From: Arcuatula senhousia
Taxonomy: Eukaryota > Mollusca > Bivalvia > Mytilida > Mytilidae
Direction of reading: 5' to 3'
DNA length: 64,000 nt
Assembly (NCBI GenBank): GCA_963971305.1
Contig: OZ020303.1
Location: 40,226,106 to 40,290,105, forward strand
Both the position numbers and the translations under genes were made by a program. This document shows positions 11,077 to 22,979 of the stretch, piece after piece (position 1 is the stretch's first letter; every line of letters starts with the position of its first letter). Under the pieces are notes generated by a model. The model ran no database searches and was not told where the DNA came from. It was given only the letters and a program-made list of their open reading frames with translations.

Positions 11077-11634
11077 TGTAACGGGTGTGATGAAATAATC
11101 ATAATGATGATCTCCCTTGGACGAGAAACTTTTATATTTCTACAAAATTTCCATGAAGGATTTCTACCAGAATTATTAGAGACGTTTGAACATTATATTA
11201 CGTTAATTTGAGGACAATTTCAAGTGAAGATTACTGTGAAAATTTTGGACTCTTGCCGTTATTATGGAACCGATGCACCACATTGAAAGAGAACTGTGAA
11301 CTATTGATCTGTTTTATTTATATTTTGTACCGGGTTCGAATTGAACCATGGGGCATTTATGTCCTTACCTTTGGACCTTCAAAGGGTGTCATATTTATGC
11401 AAGTAAACTTTCTTGCCTTGACATTCTTTGATTCTAAATTATGTTCTTTTGGCTTGATTGTTGAATTAACAATATATGTAACTGTAAGTTTAAGTAATAA
11501 AATATCTGAACATCTTTGGAGTATTGCCTTCTGCCTAAGCTCAATCCCTGCGGACGAACCGTACACGACAGTTCGCCAGACACGAGGGGACGATGTAGCA
11601 CACCTGGTGTGGCGCATCCGACCCTCCTGTTACA
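11077..11634 (+). repeat. 3' LTR
   Basis: 558-bp partner of the 5' LTR, directly preceded by the polypurine tract and followed by the GTTT target duplicate. Confidence 0.85.
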
Positions 11635-12034
11635 GTTTAATTGCTCCTTGGTTGCTGTCTTCAATCAATAAATTTAAGGGAAGACATGATGTGCTGATAG
11701 ACAAATATGATATTTCGAACTCTCAGATGAATGCCGATGTTGGTTTGTAATAGGATTTTGTTTTGTCCTCCTTTACCGGATTTGACACACTAAATTAGCC
11801 GTTAAGAAAGTAACGAGTGTGCTAGAGCAAGCAGGTACTGCTTACTCTTGCAGAGAATCTGAGTTTACTCTCGATTCGACTAGAGTTCGCGTTGTAAATT
11901 GGTATTCTGTGGGTGTTTTTTTGTTTCCGTGTTTTACATGTTTTTGTGCCGTTCCGGTTGGTGTTCACTGGTATTGTCTCTACCCTTTCGGAATTTTGAC
12001 ATTCGGATGCCCCATTGGTACCTCTGTTTCTTCC
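11635..12034 (+). repeat. dispersed repeat family RA, copy 2
   Basis: It contains tgctccttggttgctgtctt, gggaagacatgatg, ccggatttgacacact and gatgccccattggtacctct in the same order as copy 1. The LTR element inserted at its left edge. Confidence 0.7.
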
Positions 12035-12642
12035 ATACTCGTTAAGTAAGATGTGTTCAAGCCGAGCATGGTTAAAGACACTTTTATTATTAAGGATAAT
12101 ATAAGACTTATAACATGTATAATCTTGAAAAATGCGTAAATTCCAACCGGGCTCTTAGTGGTGATCGGTCATTGATTTATCAATAACGGATTCCTTTCAT
12201 ACCGCAACATTTGTTAAACACTTGTCATGTTATAAAAAAAGATTTTTTTTTTAAAAAGAGAGGATAAAAAAGATTTGACAAGTTAGGTCAGATCCAGCAC
12301 CAAGGGTATTTGCTGAACAAAAAATAAAACTTGCTTCTTTTAATTTCTTTTTAGAACAAACTGTAAATTGTTCATTGGTTAAATTCACTAAGTGTACTAC
12401 CACCTACGGTGACCTCCAGTAGCGAGAAAAACCAACTTGAAGCCTTTTGATGCTCGTACATTTAAACGCTTCAGAAAATTTAAAGATGTTTGAGTCTCTT
12501 TGATGAGAAATTTTTGACAACATAACTTAGATGGTAAAAATCCTATTCGGGATGACCAAAAATGTTTATACATGCCATCGAATAAAAGTTATCAACGTTT
12601 TTAAATAATACTATCGTCTATTCTAAGCAAGTTAAAATTTAA
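12035..12642. other. AT-rich spacer
   Basis: Nothing coding is recognised and no copy of the families described here is clear. Confidence 0.45.
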
Positions 12643-13085
12643 ACAAGACGCTCCCAGGAGCCTGAATCGCTCACCAGACTTCAATGACTGACGGAATGAA
12701 AATAAGTTGGGTACCTGAGGTGAACATCTCCAATAAAGGATCATCATAAATGTGTAGAGCACGTATAGCCAAACAAACAAGCAAACAATAACTTTTCTTA
12801 GACTTTTATAGGTAGCTTCGGATTTTCTCTATCTCTGATACTTTGTAAGCAAAAAACAATGGTCTGACCCCCTGTTCTATTTTTAGCAACAGCGGCCAAA
12901 TTGATTGGTCTGTGTGCATCAATTTCACAATCTTGGTAGAGGACATCCTAAAGATTAAGTGTACAAAGTTTCAAAGCCATCCCTTCAGTGGTTTCAGAGT
13001 AGAAGATCTTTGAAGAAAAGTTAACGACAGACAACGGACGATGGCAATAGCTCACATGACTCTTCGGGTCGGATGAGCTAAAAAA
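12643..13085 (+). mobile_element. P-family element, short copy
   Basis: It begins acaagacgctcccaggagcc and ends gggtcggatgagctaaaaa. It is a compact version (443 bp) with roughly one core unit, showing that both hairpin ends define the element and that core number varies between copies. Confidence 0.75.
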
Positions 13086-13799
13086 TCAGAATTCTTTGGT
13101 CTGCTGCAGGTGCGAACTGTCGCGATCCTTTTCACTTCACATGCGCATGATGAATCAAATTGTAAGTCCGGCATGACAATATGTGATCATTCAAAGATAC
13201 TTTTTACTATACAAGTCTACATTGTCGAAAAGGACTCGTTTTAGTGTGAGATAACCAGGTTTAGATGCAAGCACGTGCAGCGATCTCACACTGCTCAATT
13301 AAGGTTAAAAAATATAAACCAATAAAAACGTCGGAACTGATATTGGTTTTTGACGTTGACCAATAAGAAGCAATATTATTTAATTTTTTTTCAGAATGGA
13401 GCTTTCAGAATTTTTAGTCTATAATATTTAAAAGCCAGGTCAGTCTTTCGTAAGAACCTATAATTCTTCGAATATTTGCTTTTCTGTAAATGTTTTCTTT
13501 TTAATAGAATGATTAATACGTCTTGGCATAATCGAATTACATTTATTTGTTCAAACAGTTTTCCGTTGTTGTTTTAAAGTGAATTTGTTTAACAATTGTG
13601 AGACAGTCGCCACAAAAGATACATTTGCATACTTTCAATGTGAAGATGCTCACCATAAACGCTAAAGACAAAGACTGAAGCTGAATTAATTAAAAAATGA
13701 AAATGCACAAGACTCCGCCAGCAGAGTCAACAATCTATGTCATATGAAATAATTACAACAAAGTTTTAGAAAAAGACAAACATAACTATTCGTGAATAA
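13086..13799. other. AT-rich spacer
   Basis: No supported feature. Short frames here have no recognisable domain. Confidence 0.45.
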
Positions 13800-14877
13800 C
13801 GAGAGGCTTTAATGACTTAATGTATCAATATTTAACATTGCCAACAGCTCTTCTTGACATGAAACCATTGGAAAGCTCTATATAAAGTTGAGCATTTAAG
13901 CAAGCAAATGTGTGGCACAATTTTCTATGGCATTTAACGGGCCGTTACTCCTATAATGGTCATCTGACAATATTAGCCTAAAGGACAATTTTGTAGAGTT
14001 CAATTAGCTGAACATTAAAGCAAGCAAAACCTTTTCCCAATCTTCATCGTTCACTAACTATAAAGCTATAACCACTATTTTTGGCGTTTAAGGGGCCATA
14101 ACCCTTACATCTATAAGGGGACATCTAAATGGACAATTAGTAGATCTCAATTAGCTGAACATTTAAGCAAGCAACAGCTTTTCTCTATCTATTATCGTTC
14201 ACAATCTTTAAAGCAAAAACCACTATTTCTAGCTTTAAAGGGACAATGTGAGTGGTCGTCTGTCAATTTCGACCCAACGGACAATTTTGAAGAGCTCAAT
14301 AAGCTGAACATTTAAGCAAGCAAAACCGTTTCCCTATCTTCTATTGTTCACAATCTATAAGGCTAAAACCTCTATTTTTGGCATTCAAGGGGTCATAACC
14401 CTTATAAGGGGTCAACTGACAATTTCGACCTAATAGACAATTTTTAGCGCTTACTTAGCTGAACAAGATGCAGTTAAAATTACTGTAATATTTCATATAG
14501 TCCTTAGATATAAGATATAATAAGTCCAAAACGCAGAAAAAAAGCAAGAAAAGGGGCAATAACTCCCGCATGGTTTGTTGAAATTTCTTCAAAATTTCAG
14601 GGTAAGTAAGTCTTGACGTGCTGATCCGCCAAAATCTGTCAACGTTATATTTTAGAGTTATTTGCAAAAAACTGCTGTTTTACACGCTGCTCTATTTTTA
14701 GCAACGGCGGCCATGTTTTTATCGGATCAATTTAAAATGATAATTGTTTGTAGCCAACGTGGCATATATCATTCCTGCAAAGTTGCAGTTTTATTGGTTG
14801 AGAAGTTTCAAAAAAGATTTTTGAAACTGTTAAAGGACGACGGACGCATAGGACGCCTTTGGCCAGGTGAGCTAAAA
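13800..14877 (+). mobile_element. P-family element, left end lost
   Basis: About five core units are marked by gagctgaacatttaagcaag-type words near 13890, 14010, 14160 and 14310. The right end is ggccaggtgagctaaaaatt. The palindromic left end is missing. The left limit is approximate. Confidence 0.65.
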
Positions 14878-15076
14878 ATTTCATGCACAATTTTTAGTAA
14901 CATAAGAGTTTTCATAAATGTCCATGTTTATTACATCAAACATATGAAATACAGGTAAAAAAAACAAATTGTCTCCTTAAGAGTCCATATAATTATTCAC
15001 TTACGCTCACATTAAAGTATTTTTTTCAAAAAAGAAAAGGAACAAAACCCGAATTTTAAAATATTTTTCGATCAAA

Positions 15077-16720
15077 CTAGGGCGTTAGTTCAAATGAAGT
15101 ATTTGATGCTACTTGCTTCTTTTTTGCACACAAACGTCTACGTTTACACTTATTTCCAACCATCCTGAACAGCAAGTACACCCATGGATCTAAGACCTGG
15201 TTCCAAGAGGCCAACGAAAGGGAAATCAAATCAGCATTGATATTTGTTGGGTAGGATTGCACCTGGTTAATAATAATCCTTACCTGTAATATAAAATATA
15301 ATTATAACTGTCGATTATTTTATAAGTAAAACTTAGTTAGACAAAGTCTTACTAAAAAGGGAAGAATTCCAATGATCTATCATGTTTAAACTTTTAAAAC
15401 GTAACAATAAACTACACAACGCAAGATAGAGAAAGCTTTAAAAATGAAGTAAGTTTTTTTTTGCTTTCAATATTCGAGCCTTGGCGATCATGTCCAAATG
15501 AAAAAAAAATGGGGTGAAGAAATCATGTTATAAACGACTTTTTATGAAGGAGAACTTGTTTAACTCTAGATTTAAGAAAAAAAATAAAGTTGCGGAAATT
15601 TTCAAATGCAACTTTTAAAGCTTACATTTATAAACCGTTGTTATGAATAATGAAATTTGTGTCTTTCGTTGTGCAAAAAGTTGATTTCTTCTACGATGTC
15701 TACTGACGTTCGATTTGTTATTTACAAAGCTTCTATGAGGTTTGTTACTGTTGTTACTGATTGTTCTAGACCAAAAATGGACTTTTAACAACACAAAACA
15801 CAACTCTTTCATTAATTCATAAGTGTATGATCAAATTACGATATATGTCTTCCGCTCTGTTACTAAAAAGTTTAATATCACATATACATAGTTTGCCGAT
15901 TACTCACCAAAAATGGTGTCCAACAGATTGTAAAAGTTAGAAATACCCCAGTCAATATTGTGATGGTCGTTACGTTCCTCTTTTGTCTTCTCTTTGAGCT
16001 AGCCCGTGTTATACTCCCACTCCTGTCTAATTGTATTTTTGAAAGGACTAAGCCAACTATGGTTCGCACCGTCGCTACTGCGGTGACAAGTATCGTTGCA
16101 AATCCTATTCCAACGAATAAGAATGTGAAAACCCGGTTCTCAATACTCTGTCCGAAAAAGTTGAAAAAGCACCAAGAACCGGGTTGGTGGACAACATATT
16201 CACCGAGTCCTAACATCGGTAGAAATGAGATTATAAAAGTAAAAATCCAGGTTATAACGACGACTTTAAAAGTTATGTTTTTCTTCCTCTCAATTTTAAA
16301 ATGCAAAAGTGGATGTATAATTAGCAAATACCGATCTATTGCCATTATTGCAACTAGAAAATTTGTGCTTAAGCCTGCAAAAAGTAGCATCACTGCCATA
16401 TAATAACATAATGCGATGGTATTTTTTAAACTAACAACTCCGTCAAAGAATGCAAAAACAATCGGAGATGTTGAAATATTTCCAATTAAATCTGTCGTTG
16501 TCAGCGCTAAAACAAATTTATAAAACATTTGCCATTTGTGATTTTTTCTAGTCATGAACAACACTAAGATAGCAAGAACATTTCCAACAGTGCCAAGCGT
16601 AAATGATATTATCGACAATATAGGACGTCGTGAGGATCCGCGAGTCACATTGTAAAGTTCGGTTACATTTCCAAAATTGTCAGACGGGAAAAAAGTTGAT
16701 GTTTCATTCAGAATGCCCAT
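15077..16720 (-). CDS. prostanoid-like GPCR copy B (two exons)
   Basis: This predicts a 339-residue class A seven-helix receptor at the cell surface, likely EP4-like in G-protein coupling. Exon 1 (15908-16720, 271 codons) holds an N-tail with sequons at N5, N18 and N24, then TM1-TM6. Exon 2 (15077-15283) holds TM7 and a basic tail. The donor is ttg|GTGAGT, the acceptor ttacag, and the intron is phase 0 and 624 bp long. Visible motifs are DRY at 129-131, a Cys104-Cys184 disulfide pair, ECL2 E-Y-V-V-H-Q-P-G-S-W-C-F, CWTP in TM6 and D-P-W-V-Y (303-307) in TM7. The ECL2, DPWxY and intron-after-TM6 combination is the prostanoid-receptor signature. Residue 294 (7.40), Arg in known prostanoid receptors, is Ser. 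The start is the first Met and aligns with the copies. The ligand is unproven. Confidence 0.88.
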
Positions 16721-17763
16721 AGTCCAACAATAATATTTTAAGCAAAATTTAATATAAATGTTTTACATCTCTCTTTAAAAACACTTCATTTATGTCAGAG
16801 CACTTAAAGGACAACTACGATCACTTAAACTGTTAAAGATATGTCATATTTGTGTTAATCTAACAAATCTAGCTAGTTTCGGCGAAAACGGATATATTCC
16901 AAGTAAGAACATAGCACTTTTCTCGTTTTATGATTTATAATCTATTATTCCCCATAATATTTTTTTCCTTTCAAATGAAATGTCAATTGAAAATCAACAA
17001 AGTCTACATATTAAAATTTAATAATTAATATCCGGTAATGTTACACAATCTGAAGTACCATACTATAATATTCGAACTCAAATATCATCAATTATACATT
17101 TAATGCTGCTACATAAAAGTCATAGAAACTCAGCACATTAGTCATTTTAGAAAACCTTTGAGTATATCCTTTTTAATCTGGTGACGAACGAGTCGACAGT
17201 ATTTTTTTCATTATGATCCGATCCAGATTGCAATTGGTTAGTGATGCTGGATATGTTTAGTTGTGTCGGGGTTTTGAGCTTTCTGTAATGTCTATTGGGC
17301 AGTTTAGAACCCCTTTGTATATCTTTTTGTCCCCCTCTGCCTTTTTTAAAGAAACGTTTCTAATACAGTTTGAAATCTAGGACAAACAACACCAATATTT
17401 TATCTTGAACTTTTTTTGTACTACTCAAGTATTTGTTTCCTTCCTCAATTAATGTTAAAAATGAAAAAGATTTTGTTAATGTATATTATATATATATATA
17501 AATATCAAATTAGTTTAAATTCAAAAGAAACCAATAAAAAAGAATAAGCTAACAATTAATAAAAATGCCCCCCTTTTTGTTTGAGGCTAACAAATTGCAA
17601 GTGTAATTTTCCGAGATAGATCTATGAAAATATATTACCCAGTGTAAATACGACAACAAACGGATTGGCTTCACGCTAAATACAGCATCATTGGCCCAAC
17701 GGAAATCAAATGTTAACAATGCACTCTATAGAAATAGTAATACTATAGCAATGTCTTATTTTT
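16721..17763. other. AT-rich spacer between GPCR copies B and C
   Basis: It holds a short TA-repeat tract near 17482-17505 and no supported gene. B and C are head-to-tail, about 1 kb apart. Confidence 0.5.
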
Positions 17764-20481
17764 CTATTTCTCACTTCTAAGAGATAACGATTCCTCTTGA
17801 GCTCTCAAATTGGTGGAGTGGCTTCTTCTGCAATTACGGGTACAGAAGTTAACTATCAGCCTAAATAGGTATACCCATGGGTCTAAAACTTGGTTCCATG
17901 ATGCGAACGAAAGGGCAACTACATCAGCAATTGGATTGGTGGGACGAAATCGCATCTGGTTGATAATAAGTCTGACCTGTCAATAGAAAAGAAACAATTA
18001 TCTGTATTAAATAGTTCTTTGAAGTAACACAACTTCAAAGTATCTTAACCATGTTAACCGAGTCGATTATCTCTCATCCCAGTGCGTACTACACCATCCG
18101 GTGGATATGTAATCGCTTTTCGGGAGGAAGTGTATTTGATTTCAGATTTACTTGCTATGTCATTTTACTGAGCGATGATTTGCCATTCGATATTTTTGAC
18201 CATTTTAACAGAACCATATTTCCGGAGTAAGAATGCAGCATAATCAATTTCCTGCTTCATTAAACAGTGAAAAATTTTAAAAACTTTAGAAAATCTTAAA
18301 TCTTTTTGAGTAGAATTTGGTTTCGTATGAAGAAGATGACATAAAAAAAGTTTTTAAAGCTTGATATTCACAGATCAGATCATAATATTTCCAGATTTTT
18401 TATTTATTTTTTTGGGTTACTTTCTATAAGGTTATGTATACCATCATGTCTATATATGTATTTTGGAAAATTCACATTTTTGGGAAATATTTTTAATATT
18501 TTCTTGCTATAATTGCTGTCTTATCATATTTGGTCTTGTCAATTAAGAACTTAAATAATATGAGACAGGCACACCTGTTTGTGGGACGTAAGTCGTAATT
18601 TGGACTTGGTAAAAACATATTGGTTTTGCCTTACCATTGCATGTACTGTCTGTTTATTCTATAGTGATTAGTCATGCAGTGAGGTCTACGTCTTGTGATC
18701 CACAAGGTATCCAGTCGGCTGCCGGTCTGAATGGCCAATCACGCACAGCATAGCAAACAGGAACTGCTTTCTCTTTCGGAGCACCTGAGTTCACTCTTGT
18801 TTCGACTGGAGCTCGCGTTGTTGTTTGATATTCAGTTATTTTGTGTTTCTATTCTAGCTTTCTCCTAAAAATGAACTTTTACCATTTATATACGATCTTA
18901 TGAAGCAGTCCTTGGAATTGCAAAGATTGGGTCCATATCGGTTCTCTTTCGATTATAAGTTCTTATGCATTGTCGTGTATATAGTATCTACATGTATTGT
19001 TAATACAGAAAACAGGAACAATCAGAACATATGACATATTTACTAAATATGTCATATGTTCTGATTGTACCTGTTTTTCTGTATTTGCTTGACCCACATG
19101 GGTGAAATTTTGCAAATAAAAGGTTGTAATGTATTAACTGTCATGACCATGAGTTGGTTATTTAGTTATTGTTTAAATGCCAAGCAGCACGAATTGGTCT
19201 ATATCTAGGATATAAACACAAAAAAGTAATAAAAAAAATGAATATGAAATGATGATGAAGTGGGGGAAATGGGACTCAGGGCCAATCAGAGTGGAGAGTT
19301 TTTGATTGTCACGTTGAAAAGAATTGATGAGTAGGGTCGGTCAATTAAACCTACTGCATGGGGATCCTACGGGCCCTAATCTTGTCGAGACCTGAAGCAA
19401 GCTTCTGTAACGTAGGAGGAAGGTTATATTTTTCCCAACACGTTTGAGTAAGGCACACAAATGGTATCAATTTTAACCTTTAGGTTGGAACCAATGTTGG
19501 AAATAATAGTTTAACCAGTATTTTAAAAAAAAGCCCCCCCCCCATTTTTAAACATAGTTGTCTGTTTTTGCTTTTAAGTCTATCTTAAAATAACCCCGTT
19601 TGTTAAGTTTATATATATTGTAATAAAGCCATTGGCAATTAGCCAATATAATGTAAAAAAAGATAGTTTCTTACCAAAAATGGTGTCCAGCAAATTGTAA
19701 AAGCTAGAAATACAATGATCAAATAAACAATTAGAGAACGATCATTCTTTGTTCTGGCTTGTCTTGCTTCTCTATTGGAGAAACTTCTTTGGACTTGCTT
19801 TCTTTTTCTAGTTGTCCCAATTATTGAACCTATGGATGCCGTGGTCGTTATAAGAATGGTCATGAATCCTATGCTTACGAAAAGGAATGTAAATATCTGG
19901 TCCTCTATCTTTTTCCCAAAGAAGTTGAAGAAGCACCAAGATTTTGGAAAGTGGATTTTATATTCCCCGAGACCAAACAGTGGTAAAATAGCAAACATTG
20001 CTGCCACAATCCAAATGAAACCTATGATGACTTTCACGTTTTTAGTTTTGTCCATCGACCTATATCTCATCGGGTAACTTATTAAAATGTATCTATCTAT
20101 TGACATTGCCGCCACTAGAAAATTTGTGCTTAATCCTACAAAAATTAGCATAAAAGCCATAAATCCACATAGTGAAGTATTCTTTTCCAGATTGACAGAT
20201 CCTTTGAAATAGGCAAACGCTATAGGAGAAGTAGATATTAATCCTAAGAAGTCTGTTATTGTTAGTGCAAACACAAATTTATAAAATATTGACTTTTTAT
20301 ATTCCTTTTCGGCGCGGAAAAGTGCTATAATAGCCAGTACATTTCCAATGCAACCCAGTGAAAATGAAATAATCGATAATATTGGAACCGGACGATGGTC
20401 TTTAGTCCTTGTGTTATTCAGAATGCTAGAGAACACGCTATCATTCCCGAGGATGCATGATTCGTTGTGTATGCAATCCAT
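17764..20481 (-). CDS. prostanoid-like GPCR copy C (two exons)
   Basis: Predicted receptor of 339 residues. Exon 1 is 19675-20481 and exon 2 is 17764-17976; the intron is 1,698 bp, phase 0, with donor ttg|GTAAGA and acceptor gacag. I chose the Met at 20481 over one seven codons upstream (20502) because it aligns with the starts of D and E (Met-Asp/Glu, then a short acidic tail). Motifs seen are sequons at N7 and N22, DRY at 129-131, Cys105 and Cys183, ECL2 E-Y-K-I-H-F-P-K-S-W-C-F, CWTPFL, and TM7 A-S-W-N-Q-V-L-D-P-W-V-Y. Position 7.40 is Ser292, not Arg. ECL2 has Lys where B has Gly (PKSW against PGSW), a change shared with D and E. The tail is short and rich in Arg and Ser. The intron contains an LIR hairpin and repeat fragments. 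Confidence 0.87.
18750..18850 (+). repeat. dispersed repeat family RA, fragment
   Basis: The block gcaaacaggaactgctttct with ttcactcttgtttcgactgg matches the middle of RA copies 2 and 5. It lies in the intron of GPCR copy C. Confidence 0.6.
19002..19085. repeat. long near-perfect hairpin
   Basis: Two arms of 41 and 42 bases (19002-19042 and 19044-19085) are reverse complements apart from one substitution and one inserted base, with a single-base loop. On either strand the RNA would fold into a long, almost perfect stem. It lies inside the intron of copy C. It could be a palindromic mobile-element scar or a source of small RNA; the sequence alone does not decide. Confidence 0.8.
19145..19480 (-). 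mobile_element. LINE-like 3' fragment, (ACTAA) tail family
   Basis: Shares blocks with 664-1085 (aatgatgatgaagtggggga, tcttgtcgagacctgaagca), and its left edge ggttatttagttattg corresponds to the tail. Lies within the intron of copy C, in the same transcriptional orientation as the receptor. Confidence 0.5.
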
Positions 20482-20502
20482 TGTGGTTTGTGCTTTAAAC
20501 AA

Positions 20503-21825
20503 AGCAGTAATATCCTTTTATTCCGTTTTTTTAAATGACCATGTTTTGCTTTGTGAACATATATATATGACACACAAAATTTATGATTATATAATCCTGG
20601 AGACAACCAGTATCATGATCAAAAGCCAGGTATAAATAGGTTACGATGTCAAAACATTGCTTATTTAGTTAAACTGTCGACACAATCTAAGGGTTGTTTA
20701 TCCATTTTCAAAATTTAAGTTTTTCAGCATTAATCTTTCAAAACATGCACAAATGTTGTTAAAATAAAGACTAGTCAATGTGTCTTAAATTATGATCTAA
20801 TCTTTTATATTTAAATATTTATATCAAGAATTGTAATTGATACCGTATGTTATCGTGTATATTTCACATGTATGTTTAAATGATAAAATATCATAAAATC
20901 TTATCACCCATCATCAGAGGTAGAAGAAATAATGCTTCTTTATAAATATTTTTTTTTATTCAAAGAATGTACTAGTAAGCGATGAAAATTTCTGTTTTCG
21001 CGATGGTCACCGTGATTGATCTTCTATATAAAATAGTTTAAACTGTCATGGGAGATTTACACAAGAACTTTATTTTTAAATGTCATCGGATAAGTTTATT
21101 GCCTTCTTATACAAAATAATAGTCCAATAAAGCGAAAAGTAAACCACAAACAAACAAAAAATACACTAACCCACGTCCTTCCAAAAAAATCTATTAACTT
21201 ATTTTTTGAAGCACAAGATACACTCCTACTATCCACGTCTGTAAGCAAATTTATGGACATGGAAAATATAGGGACCTATCTTAAGTGAAGTAATAGCTCC
21301 ACATCACATCTATACTGAATGTCAAAAATTTAATGTGGAAGTACGTTGCATGAAAATCCCTTAAGTATTTTGGAGGAGTTACATATAAGAGAGATAGCTA
21401 CCCTTAAGGGTATCAAACTGTCGTGAGACTCTGCTAAGGAAATTGATGTAAGTCCCGTAAGCTCTGGAAAAAACGAATCAATTGTAATACGTAAACTCCA
21501 TACGCTGGAGCGGACGGAATGTTGCTACACAAGAAGGTTAATTTGTAAAAAACTACAATTTACCTTATACATGTAAGGTGTTCTATTTTAGCAAGAAAAG
21601 CCATGTTATACACAAACCAAATATGTACTACTCTAAGCCATATGATGGCCATGTTTTTCTACCAATTTATAACCCAAACGATAGTTTTGAGGCACTTATG
21701 CCAATAAACAACTGCAAGTTTCATTGCAGTTCGACTTATTGTGCCAGAGGACTTAAGGCAATTGGGGTTTCTAAAAAGTTATCCATATTTTTTTCTTAAA
21801 TTTTGGTCACAGTTAGCTCTAGACT
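20503..21825. other. AT-rich spacer upstream of copy C
   Basis: No gene supported. A 70-codon-scale frame near 21578-21799 has no recognisable domain and is treated as chance. Confidence 0.5.
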
Positions 21826-21831
21826 GATACT

Positions 21832-22665
21832 TACGGTGGCAGAATGCGGCCATGAGAAAAAATAATAATATCACGTTCCCTCGTCATACCATCACGTTCC
21901 CTCAAGATAACATAACGTTCCCCCAAGAAAACATCGCGTTCCCTCAAAATAGTTATTGCGTTCCCTCAAAATAGTTATTGCGTTCCCTCAAGATAGTTAT
22001 CGCGTTCCCTCAAGATAGTTATTGCGTTCTCTCAAAATAATTATTGCGTTCACTCAGGATAACATCGCATTCCCTCAAGACAGTTATTGTGTTCCCTCAA
22101 GATAACACCACGTTCCCTCAAAATAACATCACGTTACCTCAAGCTCATTATCGTGTTCCCTCAATAATATTATTGCGTTCCAAAATGATAAGTTAAATTG
22201 TTAGTGTTATAATGCTCACGCCATGTAATCTGAGGGAACGTGATGGTATCTTGATGGGAACGCGATAATGATCTTGAGGGAACGTTTTGTTATCTTGAGG
22301 AAACGTGGTGTTATCTTGAGGGAATGCGATGTTATCTTGAGGGAACGAGATAATTATCTTGAGGGAACGAGATAATTATCTTGTGGGATCAAGATAATTA
22401 TCTTGAGGGAACGTAATAATTATTTTCAGGGAACGCAATGTTATCTTGAGGCAACGCGATAATGATCTTGAGGGAACGTTTTGTTATCTTGAGGGAACGT
22501 GATGTTATCTTGAGGGAACGTGATGTTATCTTGAGGAACGAGATAAATATCTTGAGGAAACGCAATAACTTTCTTGAGGGAACTTGATGTTATCTTGAGG
22601 GAACGTGATGGTTTCACGAGGGAATGTGATATAATTTTTTTCTCATGGCGCATTCTGTCACCGTA
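21832..22665. mobile_element. foldback element with minisatellite arms
   Basis: The ends TACGGTG...CACCGTA lie between two copies of GATACT (21826-21831 and 22666-22671), a clean 6-bp target duplication. Just inside, cagaatgcggccatgagaaa on the left is mirrored on the right. The left arm (to about 22190) is built from about 21-23 bp units of the form cgttccctcaagataacat, and the right arm (from about 22225) from the reverse complement. The whole 834 bp can therefore fold into one long hairpin. There is no transposase; it is non-autonomous and resembles foldback elements whose arms carry short tandem repeats. An open frame through the right arm is a by-product of the repeat. Confidence 0.85.
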
Positions 22666-22979
22666 GATACTTTATATCTCGATAATAAAATTAAAAGTTC
22701 AACATAAGAAATTTTGTAGAAACGGATTTGAAAAATGCATGATTTTAGTAGGGAAATTCAAACTACTTTCACTTAAAATATCTACTCCATAGAGTTTTCC
22801 TAAAATTATTGAAAATCCTAATTTTGTATGGATTTTTAAATATACCCATTAAAAAGAAAATTCACCATCATTTTCTTAACAGCGAAAAATGTGATTTACC
22901 CTATTATTTCTATACAAATTATCTCCTCTTTAAAAGTACGGAAAAAAATTAAATTTGCAAAGAAGGTGTATTTATCCAA
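22666..22979. other. AT-rich spacer
   Basis: No feature supported between the foldback and the next P element. Confidence 0.45.

Larger units (their letters stand above)
9387..11634 (+). mobile_element. non-autonomous LTR retrotransposon (2.25 kb)
   Basis: Two direct repeats (9387-10065 and 11077-11634) both begin TGTAACGGGTG and end CTCCTGTTACA, the TG...CA form of retroviral-type LTRs. The 4-bp GTTT flanks both sides (9383-9386 and 11635-11638). Just inside the 5' LTR is a tRNA-primer-like stretch starting tggtggccattgtgggg. Just before the 3' LTR is a purine tract (gaggggaggaa, 11066-11076), which fixes the element on the plus strand. The interior (10066-11076) is only 1.0 kb and has no gag or pol frame, so the element must rely on proteins made elsewhere. 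LTR differences are about a dozen substitutions and two small indels by eye. Open frames in the LTRs (up to 180 codons) are not genes. Confidence 0.85.

Noticed and set aside
11208..11750. 180-codon open frame on the plus strand
   Set aside because: It runs through the 3' LTR and out into an RA repeat; the matching 5' LTR frame is shorter and diverges, with no domain.
15960..16403. 147-codon plus-strand frame
   Set aside because: It is the antisense shadow of receptor B exon 1. Similar shadows exist over copies C, D and E.
21870..22640. CRISPR-like array
   Set aside because: Short repeats lack distinct spacers, drift between units and switch strand; the genome is eukaryotic.
22441..22653. 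Frame with repeated T-F-P-Q-D-N
   Set aside because: By-product of the foldback element's right arm.
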